Assembly: GCF_030247185.1 (NCBI RefSeq)
Contig: NC_080571.1
Span: 9,776,501 to 9,840,500, forward strand
Direction: 5' to 3'
Source: Malaya genurostris
Lineage: Eukaryota > Arthropoda > Insecta > Diptera > Culicidae
DNA length: 64,000 nucleotides
Below are positions 56,178 to 64,000 of this stretch, piece after piece. Within the stretch, counting starts at the first letter, position 1; every line of letters begins with the position of its first letter. The translations under genes and the position numbers were made by a program. The notes under the pieces were generated by a model. That model saw only the letters and a program-made list of their open reading frames with translations. It was not told the DNA's origin and searched no databases.

Positions 56178-56536
56178 CACTGAAGTCTTTTTTTATGCGA
56201 ATTTACGTACCGCATAAAAAAACGCATAAACAAAAACCGCATAACTCTGAAAATTCGCATAAAAAAAACGCATAACTCTGAAACTTCGCATAGAAAAAAA
56301 CCGCATAACTCTGAAACTTCGCATAAAAAAAGACCGCAGAAGGGTAAACCGCATAACTCTGAAAATTCGCATAAAAAAAACCGCATAACTCTAAAACTTC
56401 GCATAAAAAAAGACCGCAGAAGGGTAAACCGCATAACTCTGAAACTTCGCATGAAAAAAACCGCATAACTCTGAAAATTCGCATAAAAAAGTCGCGTAAA
56501 AAAAAACCTCTCGCGTAAAAAAAAGTCGCGTAAAAA

Positions 56537-56537
<1 letters not shown>
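56178..56537. mobile_element. TATGCG-repeat MITE, copy 2, right end lost
   Basis: The left end CACTGAAGTCTTTTTTTATG follows TA 56176-56177. The interior repeats CGCATAACTCTGAAACTTCG-like units about 36-60 bp apart. The right side runs into a microsatellite without a recognisable terminus. Open frames rich in Cys, Phe and Arg here come from the repeat. Confidence 0.68.
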
Positions 56538-56567
<30 letters not shown>

Positions 56568-56617
56568 CTCTTTCTCTCTCTCTATCTGTGTGTGTGTGGG
56601 TGTGTATGTGAGTGTGC
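56538..56617. repeat. microsatellite (CT)n, (CTTT)n and (TG)n
   Basis: A compound low-complexity run directly between the TATGCG element and the 168-bp satellite. Confidence 0.9.
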
Positions 56618-57975
56618 GCACTTTTCGAAGATATTTTAACGCACTTAAATTTTCTCAGAGATGGGTGAACTGATTTTAACAAATTTATGCACGTTTGAAA
56701 GCTACTGTCGGGCCATTGATCAAGTTCATAAATCAAATTGGTACCGGAGACATGATTGTATAAGCGACGTAACCGACAAAACGCGTTGTATTTTTACCGC
56801 GCTTAATTTTCTCGGAGATTACCATACAGATTTTAACAAGCCTAGGTCCGTTTGAAAGCTATTGTTAGGTCATTGTTCAAGTTTGAAGACCAAATGGCTG
56901 TGACTTTAGATTCCGGAGATATGATTGTATAAGTGACGTAACCGACAAAAACGCGTTGTATTTTTACCGCGCAAGTTTCTCGGAGATGACCAAACAGATT
57001 TTATCAAGCTTAGGCCCGTTTGAAAGCTTTTGTTAGGCCATTGTTCAAGTTCGAAGACCAAATGGCTGTGACTTTTGGCTCCGGAGATATGATTGTATAA
57101 GTGACGTAACCGACAAAACGCTTTGTATTTTTACGTGCTCAATTTTCTCAGAGATGGCTGAACCGATTTTAACAAACCTATGCTCGTTTGAAAGCTACTG
57201 TTAAGCCATTGATCAAGTTCAAAGACCAAATGGCTGTGACTTTTGGTTCCGGAAATATGATTGTATAAGTGACGTAACCGACAAAACGCGTTGTATTTTT
57301 ACCGCGCAAGTTTCTCGGAGATCACCAAACAGATTTTATCAAGCTTAGGCTCGATTGAAAGCTATTATTAGGTCATTGTTCAAATTCGATGACCAAATGG
57401 CTGTGACTTTAGATTCCGGAGATATGATTGTATAAGTGACGTAACCGACAAAAACGTGTTGTATTTTTACCGCGCAAGTTTCTCGGAGATGACCAAACAG
57501 ATTTTAACTAGCTTAGGCCCGTTTGAAAGCTATTGTTAAGCCATTGTTCAAGTTCGAAGACCAAATGGCTGTGACTTTTGGCTCCGGAGATATGATTGTA
57601 TAAGTGACGTAACCGACAAAACGGTTTGTATTTTTACGTGCTCAATTTTCTCAGAGATGGGAACGTGCCATTTGAGCCAATTTGTTCTGATTCCTGATAG
57701 GCCATTGATCAAGTTCAAAGACCAAATGGCTGTGACTTTTGGTTCCGCAGATATGATTGTATAAGTGACGTAACCGACAAAACACGTTGTATTTTTACCG
57801 CGCAAGTTTCTCGGAGATGACCAAACAGATTTTAACAAGCTTAGGCCCGTTTGAAAGGTATTGTTAGGCCATTATTCAAATTCGAAGACCAAATGGCTGT
57901 GGCTTTTGGTTCCAGAGATATGATGGTATAAGTGACGTAACCGACAAAACACATTGATTTTTACCGCTCTTATAC
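56618..57975. repeat. 168-bp satellite, eight monomers with trimer higher-order pattern
   Basis: The marker GTGACGTAACCGAC recurs at 56765 (as GCGACG), 56933, 57101, 57269, 57436, 57604, 57765 and 57932, giving spacings of 168, 168, 168, 167, 168, 161 and 167. Monomers fall into three types by linked variants: GATTCCGG with AAAAACG (monomers 2 and 5), GGCTCCGG (3 and 6), and TACGTGCTCAATTTTCTCAG with GGTTCCG (4 and 7). The order repeats, so the real unit is a trimer of about 504 bp. Open frames across it have no meaning I can support. Confidence 0.88.
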
Positions 57976-58169
57976 ATATAAGGATGCCAATATTTTGGGA
58001 TAACCTCTAATTCCTTAAAGCGCTATTGTTCAAAAGTTTAAGCACCTCGAAAAAAGTCCCCATGTAAAATTTGAGCAAATCGGACATAGGTAAGGGGTGC
58101 TACCCGGCGGTTGAGGTTTGAAAATGTTCGATCTTGAAAAATTACCATAAGGGAGATACATGAGATTTC

Positions 58170-58390
58170 CGAAATTAAAAATTTTTTTGGATGTCAAACG
58201 TCTTAGAATTGCAAGAAACGTCGAGATTTAGTGTCATCTAAAAAAAAAAATTGTTTAAAAAAATCCACTTTCTGGGACTTTGAACTTTTTTCCCAGAAAG
58301 TCGATTTTTTGAAAAAAAAATTTTTTTCAAGATGACACTAAATCTCAACGTTTCATGCAATTGTAAGACTTTTGGCATCAAAATGTTCAA
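58170..58390. repeat. inverted repeat (hairpin)
   Basis: Arms near 58186-58242 and 58322-58385 are inverted, with GAGATTTAGTGTCATCT and AGATGACACTAAATCTC at the inner ends. A smaller inverted pair (CTTTCTGGGA and TCCCAGAAAG) lies in the loop. It is probably a small MITE relic; the ends are not sharply defined. Confidence 0.6.
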
Positions 58391-58659
58391 TATTTCATTT
58401 TCAACTTCTATGAAATTGATTTTTCAACATCTATGAAAATTCCACTAAATGGACTAAGAAGGGTTTTTTAGATTAGCATCACTCTACTCAGAGTCGAAAA
58501 TCAGAATAAAAAATGAACCGAAATTAGTGTCCGAAATTATTTTATAACGCCACCGAACCCACTGTGAATTTCTGTGCGCAAGCAACATAGAGAATGAAGA
58601 AAACTTTTTTTTAAAACTTTTTCAAATTTCGATTATTTTGACTAAAGTTTTATAATTCT

Positions 58660-58910
58660 CGGTTAATTTTTCAAAAGGGCGTATAAGCAAGTGACGGTTT
58701 CTTTTTGGTTATTTTCTCTTCTATTAATTACCAAGCGGTTTCCACGTTTATCACTCAACTCTTTGCATGAAATGATACCCGAAACTTTCGACTTTCAAAC
58801 AGAATAGTGATATCAAAGAAAATCTTTTTAATCACATCACAATAATCGAAAGAGAGAGTGATTAAAGAGAAACTGTCACTTGCTTATACACCCTTTTGAA
58901 AAATTAACCG
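58660..58910. mobile_element. 251-bp MITE related to 15336-15589
   Basis: Inverted ends CGGTTAATTTTTCAAAAGGG continue for over 50 bp per arm (GCAAGTGAC, then TTTCTTTTTGG). Arm order and size match the MITE in family B copy 2, but the sequences have diverged. Insertion is a few bases from that copy's position in the same host element. Confidence 0.7.
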
Positions 58911-59011
58911 AGTATTTTGATTTGCCTTTTCAGATTATTTGTCAAATTTTGCTTCAAAGACTATTTTTCAGTTGTGAAATTATCCCCGTGGAACGGAACA
59001 GTAACTGTTTA

Positions 59012-59228
59012 CACCCAAACCTCCATTTACGTATCTTATACATATATGTATATATGTATTAATATACGTACGCATGTGTGCAAATATATGTATTTCTTTA
59101 CACATATAAATATTGGTGAAGTAAAAGCGATCATTTATATGTATAAATATATACACATATACGTAAATGAGTGAGTGTGTAAGCATACATACATACATAT
59201 ATAAGGTTCGTAAATGGAGGTTTGGGTG
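59012..59228. mobile_element. 217-bp MITE with CACCCAAACC termini
   Basis: Inverted ends CACCCAAACCTCCATTTACG, with TA at 59010-59011 and 59229-59230. Family B copy 1 (GTTTATACATTTC near 14055) is the empty site. The middle is a TATATG/ACATAC simple repeat. Confidence 0.85.
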
Positions 59229-59420
59229 TATACATTTCAAAAATCAATTATGGCTAGGCAAGTTTTTAGTTTTTCACTACTATTTCCGGTACTTCCGGAA
59301 CCCGGAACTTGTTAAGTTACTAAAAGATTTCTGCATGATGAAATGAACCTTGTCACATCTCATCTTCTATAACTTTACATGAAGAAAATCACTCAAAATC
59401 TTTTGACATAGGACTACGTT

Positions 59421-59657
59421 TTTTTTATTCAATAATATAACATAATTTTAAGGCATACTGCTTAAGCTCTAAGATGCCAAGGGTATTTTCTAATCGTAAT
59501 TAACGACTGACTTAAAACTAGAATAGTATCATTAAAAAAAGTCGTATCGGGGTCGCGGATTCTCGAAAATTCAACTTTCAGGTGGTGATCAGCAGTGGCC
59601 GGTGAATTGAATATAGCATGAGAGTCTTCCAGATGGCGTTGGTAAATATCTATGTTG
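59421..59657 (-). mobile_element. LINE tail (3' UTR), second copy
   Basis: Reverse complement of the LINE tail at 9148-9717, from the poly(A) end to CAACATAGATATTTACC. Its 3' flank (ACGTAGTCCTATGTC on the minus strand) matches the flank at 9.7 kb, so both derive from one insertion event that was later copied with its host repeat. Confidence 0.8.
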
Positions 59658-59779
59658 TTGAAAACCTAGTTGTTATAAATTTAATTGCAAAAATTTGAGT
59701 GTTTTTGGTTTTTTTTGAAATTCTGTCTGAATAATTAATTAAAAACGTGACGCACGCACTCCGCTACATTTCACCTTAA

Positions 59780-62540
59780 CGAATGGCCTAAAGGCATTCT
59801 GTCGAATCAGAATTTAATTTTATGATTGGCTTCTGTGTATCGCTCGATATTCACTGCTGCTTGTTTGGTTCAACTAAACTGTACAATTAAGCTTTGGGTA
59901 AACTGAGCAAAACGAATAAACTTTGACAGAAGTGACGGTGGGCCACAGGCAAAACTAGCGGCCTCTTGCGTTGACGCAAAACGTTTCTATAAACAGTTTT
60001 TGGGCGGTCCCTTGGGCGAAATAAGCCTAAATAGCTATAAGTATACAAATAAGTATTTAAATATATAAATTCACTTTGTTGATTCAAGCAAAATATGGAA
60101 CCGTGTTGAATCAAAATTGAAATTAAACCGAAAGCTTTTTGTGTATGGATTGGGAACCTGTAATTGATAATAATACGAGTACCTGCCTAAAAAGTCCCTC
60201 TCATTTTAGTGAGCAACACCGTCGTCCAAACTTTGGAATAAACCCGGGCAAATAATTGTTCGCTTATTAGCATATTTACTGAATGCCGTTGATTAAATAC
60301 CTGAATTTTGATTAATTGCCGCAATGAAACTTCAACATTTGCTACCGCAAATCATTAGCATTCCGGCCAGGCTGGTGTTACTTGTTTTCATCCAAAAGTC
60401 AAGCTGAAACATCATACAGCCCTTCGACTCCCTCCCACAATGATGCTTTGGTTGAAGTCAATCCATTGTAGTTACGAGGTGTTCAAATAAACTATTCCAG
60501 GGGGTTGTTGAATGGTTTCGAATACCTGACCGGGGTACTCGCAGCCGGAGAGAGAGAGAGAGTTGGCGGAGAGTCATTAGCTTCCACGCCTTCGTCGATA
60601 GGACGGCAATATTCAACGTTTCATGAAATATGTAATTCAATTTGGAACCGTGTGCGACTTCCTAACCAAGTCTCGTGATTTTAGGCCATTTCGTCGGCTA
60701 GCAGGCAGTTCGATTCCCATTCCAAACAGCCCGATCAACGATGAGGAATTAATTAAACGGAGCATAGAAATGATTTTTCGGCCCTACCTTCGTTGAATGG
60801 CAGGTTAGTTCGAACGCTCGAAAGGATCTCTGGGGGTAAAATGGTGGGTTAAAAGAAACCACTATCCCGCATCTGTGATGGCGTGAAAAATTACTATTCG
60901 TGAAAGTAGTGAACAATATGAAGCACGCCAATAACATTCCGGACATCGATTCAGCGAAAAAATACCTTGGGCGATGGTCAGCGAAAACACGGCGTTGTGA
61001 ACATTTAGGGGTTTTCTTTGCCATCCAGTCTGAAACCCTCAATAACCTTAGCGTTTTTTTGGCCACCTTCTAGGGTGCGTACAATGTCGGAACAAAAACC
61101 AGACCTCCCGTTGAGAATCGGTATTCTGCTGTACCTTTTCATTCCAGTTCAGCAACTCACAGCCTGCTGTGTGGAACTAATTTATGAATACTAATTCATA
61201 ACCACACAAGAGCTGAGAGGTAATAAAAGGCAGCGCCAACTTCGTATTGTTGTAACCGAGGGAGGTTTTCGCCCACCCAGCGATGTTGTGCGGGTAGGAG
61301 ACCGATCTACGAAGAAGCAAAATTAAATTAGGAGTCGGCCGAAAGGAAACGATACCCAGCTGGTATGGTATGGCGAGGTTCGTACTAATAAACGTTGGTC
61401 ACGAACGGGCTTTTAAGATTTGGACGGTGTGTTTCTTGATGAACTTGAGAACCTGATATCGATTGACCGCAGGGCAAAGTATGAAAAATGGGCAATAACC
61501 CATAATGATATTGTTCGCCCTGGGCTATCGGATGTCGTAAAGCAAACTAACTACAATAGCCACTAGCATTGCTACTATAAATTGAAGTTAAAATAAGCAG
61601 AACAGCAGTTCCCAGGTTACGGTGAAAGCACTCGAGAAAAAAAAAAACATAGAATCGTCGTCACCCTGTCCCTCGTTGAACAATTGAGGATGCGTGTGTC
61701 ACGTACTTCGTCAAATTCGTTGCACGTGCGGACTCGAATCTCATGAGGCATAGGCACTGCTAGTTGACGAAGGTCACTGGAAAACAGAAAAGTCGATCAA
61801 GTTATCCGTGACAGTTTCGGTTTATCTTACGATGGCAAGCAATCCCAGAAGTAGGTTTGTTTCGAAGACGTGATGTATTTTGGATATCGAGCGAATTTCA
61901 TGTCCGTGCTGATTTACGATTAGTGTAGTAGTGCTGTTCAGATTCTGATGCTTCTTTCATTTTGTAGGCTTAAGGATGTGTTCACGAGAAAACGAAAGGT
62001 TTGAATACCGAATCGACAGTAATTTCAAATTTGGAAAATATATGCAAATCTAGGTTTTCAAACTTCAAGCGAAGCTTTTTTTGATCTATCTCCCCGGCTT
62101 TTAATACCCTTGATTATTACTTATGGAGCGAAGTTGATCGAGAAACCAATAAACATCCCCGTAACACAATGCTCAACATGAACAAAAAGCATTTGATTTG
62201 GGCATGCAGTCGTTTCCGATCTCGGATTGAGTCGGTTATTGTCGCTATTGGGGATTTAGTTGCATAATTATAGAGCCTAGAAGTCAATTAACATTATTTC
62301 AAAATTGTAAATTTTGCATAAAATATGAATACATAAATTTTAATACCAAAACGTCTTCAAATCTCTCACGCACCCTGTATATCATTATCGCACCAAGTCT
62401 CTTACAGGGTTTAAATAAACGGAACTACAGAAAACATAAACAAATAGAGAAAAAACAATTGGCGAAAGGAAAAATTGGTAGTAAGTGGATTTTAGGGATT
62501 TCCATTTACAGAGACTTTAATTACAGCATAAAACCTGTTT
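59780..62540. other. 2.8 kb without recognised element or gene
   Basis: Unique-looking sequence with short frames only. The B-box-like AGTTCGATTCC near 60706 has no partner A box. Nothing else stands out. Confidence 0.4.
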
Positions 62541-62808
62541 TAAGGAGTGTATCGAAAATAAGCTATCCATAAATTCTTCTTTCACATTATGATAAAAAAC
62601 GATATTCTATTTAAACTAAATATTGGTCCTTTATTGTACGAGGTTGAACTTGAGCATAATGAAAACCGGATGAAATTTAAGTTATTCCTTCACGAATTTT
62701 CGAACTTTTGATCGAACGCTTTCCATCAAGTTCCGGACAAGAGTTGCATCGCATTTTTTGGACGCTTGAGACCAAACTTTTTCGAACTCCTGCATGTTCC
62801 CAGCTGCC

Positions 62809-63841
62809 TTACCAGTCTTCTTGAAGACCCCTCTTCACGATTGCCCAGTAACGTTCGATGTGTCGAAGCTGATGGCAATTTGGTGGATTAATATTTTTCT
62901 CAACGAAATTTAGTGAGTTGGCATAGTGAGCTGACGCTAAATCCGGCCAAAAAAGTGGAGGTGTACTATGCTTCTTATATAAAGGCAGCAATCTCTTCTG
63001 GAGACACGCAGATCGATAGATTTCTGCATTTATAGGTTCGGTAGTGTAAGAAATGGTTGACTTCAAACAACCATTTCTTACACTACCGAACCTATAAATG
63101 CAGAAATCTATCGATCTGCGTGTCTCCAGAAGAGATTGCTGCCTTTATATAAGAAGCATAGTACACCTCCACTTTTTTGGCCGGATTTAGCGTCAGCTCA
63201 CTATGCCAACTCACTAAATTTCGTTGAGAAAAATATTAATCCACCAAATTGCCATCAGCTTCGACACATCGAACGTTACTGGGCAACATATTGCTTGCCA
63301 TACCAGTACTTTTCGACCGAATTTCTCCACTTGAATAGACCTGTCCGCATCGCTCACATCCTCCCCAATGACGACAGTAAAGTATTGTGGACCTGGAAGG
63401 GTTTTTGAGTCCTCCTTTACATAAGTCTCATCGTCCATCAAAACGCATGCATCCAGACATTGCAGAAGACGCGAATACAATTTCCGGGCCCTTGTTGCTG
63501 CTCGCTTCTTCTGTTCTACACTTTGTTTCGAGATTTTCTGCTTCTTGTAGGTCTTCAGGTGATTTCGCCTCTTGATACCCTGGATCATTCCAACACTCGT
63601 TCTTGTTCATCATGAATAGAGATACCATTTCCTGGTCCAGTTTCGTGTTGGAAGAACCGGGTTTTCTGCCTCTCCCTGGTAGCTCATCCAAAGAATAGTG
63701 TTCCTCAAACTTATTAATGATGGTTTTAACACTGGCATAATGAATTCCAAACCGCTTCGTCCATTTTCGCATAGTAACACCCTTCTCATTTAGCCATGTG
63801 TCCAGAACCTTAATTTTTCACTTCCTTTTCAGTACGCGACA
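62809..63841 (-). pseudogene. DD37E-type transposase, frameshifted and split by inverted duplication
   Basis: From the ATG near 63841 the N-terminus reads MSRTEKEVK and then shifts because of an extra T near 63815. Downstream frames recover the two HTH regions in part (a stretch around the second HTH is deleted), then the first aspartate motif LMDDETYVKED and VVIGEDVSDADRSIQVEKFG. The frame then enters the inverted duplication. The normal orientation continues at 63065 down to 62809 with FWPDLASAHYA and HIERYWA, the motifs of the second aspartate and the glutamate. A further deletion removes about nine residues (TLNWLAEKG region) after the second aspartate. Confidence 0.85.
62841..63286. repeat. 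perfect 219-bp inverted duplication with 8-bp loop
   Basis: Arms 62841-63059 and 63068-63286 are reverse complements with no mismatch that I can see, around the loop ACTTCAAA. The duplicated segment is the catalytic part of the transposase. Confidence 0.9.
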
Positions 63842-64000
63842 TTTTGAAAACGCAGAATTTCAACCGCACAAACAAGTAAACACACGAAAGCTGACAGCCA
63901 AACGCACAGCATGCTGTGATCTGAGCATAAAAAACCATCACAAATACAGGTGTACAACAGAAATGTATGTGGATAGCTTATTTTCGATACACTCCTTAAT

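Larger units (their letters stand above)
54010..59775. mobile_element. TTAA-flanked element, family B copy 3, expanded by nested insertions
   Basis: The left end GGTGAAACGTAGTC follows TTAA 54006-54009; the right end CCGCTACATTTCACC precedes TTAA 59776-59779. Family B sequence is visible at 54010-54219, 54695 to about 54945, about 58535-58659, 58911-59011, 59229-59300 and 59658-59775. Everything else is later insertion: two TATGCG elements, a Tc1-like relic, a satellite and several MITEs. Confidence 0.68.
62543..63996 (-). mobile_element. DD37E-type Tc1/mariner element, copy 4, both ends intact
   Basis: The termini AGGAGTGTATCGAAAATAAG and the reverse complement are perfect and flanked by TA at 62541-62542 and 63997-63998. 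It is the only copy with both terminal repeats in good order. Inside, a 219-bp segment is present as a perfect inverted duplication (62841-63059 and 63068-63286) that breaks the transposase. Confidence 0.9.

Noticed and set aside
56120..56736. Cys/Phe/Arg-rich frames of 110 and 177 residues
   Set aside because: They arise from TATGCG subunits and the adjacent microsatellite.
57548..57838. 96-residue minus-strand frame in the 168-bp satellite
   Set aside because: The unit length of 168 is a multiple of three, so a frame can stay open by chance; there is no start context or domain.
60690..60720. B-box-like AGTTCGATTCC as a Pol III gene
   Set aside because: No A box or tRNA-like arms lie upstream at suitable distance.

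Overview
The window reads as repeat-rich, AT-rich dipteran DNA, most probably from a mosquito. The evidence is the set of mobile elements: four relics of a Tc1/mariner-superfamily element with DD37E-type spacing (a group first known from mosquitoes), I-clade LINEs with RNase H, a tRNA-derived SINE resembling the Feilai type of Aedes, and many short hairpin elements. I could not recognise any host protein-coding gene, rRNA or functional tRNA. The species is inferred, not shown.

Layout. 1-4.5 kb: two DD37E relics, a GAATTC-rich dispersed repeat and a TTAA-flanked element. 7.4-10.4 kb: a hAT-type element (8-bp target duplication) carrying a dead mariner and a LINE tail. 10.9-12.1 kb: the GAATTC-rich repeat, split by a MITE that itself holds a SINE. 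12.2-16.5 kb: one TTAA element of family A, then two of family B that share a single TTAA. 17.2-20.3 kb: a three-level nest of insertions, including a 2-kb foldback. 20.3-24.5 kb: no recognised element. 24.5-30.5 kb: an almost complete I-clade LINE on the minus strand, with a 13-bp target duplication and poly(A). 30.6-33.9 kb: a second, deleted LINE of another I-clade lineage on the plus strand. 35.5-40.1 kb: a pogo/Tigger-like DNA transposon with terminal inverted repeats of about 260 bp, hosting two MITEs and an old LINE fragment. 41.0-43.9 kb: three abutting simple-sequence satellites of 7, 7 and 8 bp units. 46-49 kb: two small MITE-like elements. 53-54 kb: a third DD37E relic. 54.0-59.8 kb: a third family B copy, swollen by nested MITEs, a Tc1-like relic and a 168-bp satellite with three-monomer higher-order structure. 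62.5-64.0 kb: a fourth DD37E copy containing a perfect 219-bp inverted duplication.

How the parts relate. Nothing here forms a host pathway; the story is layered transposition. The LINE at 24.5-30.5 kb has an open ORF2 (endonuclease, reverse transcriptase, RNase H), while its ORF1 carries a frameshift. Both LINEs share an 8-nt overlap of the form ATGGNTAA between the ORF1 stop and the ORF2 start, which suggests coupled translation. Every DNA transposase in the window is broken. Repeated copies give internal empty-site comparisons, so several target duplications and element boundaries can be read directly.
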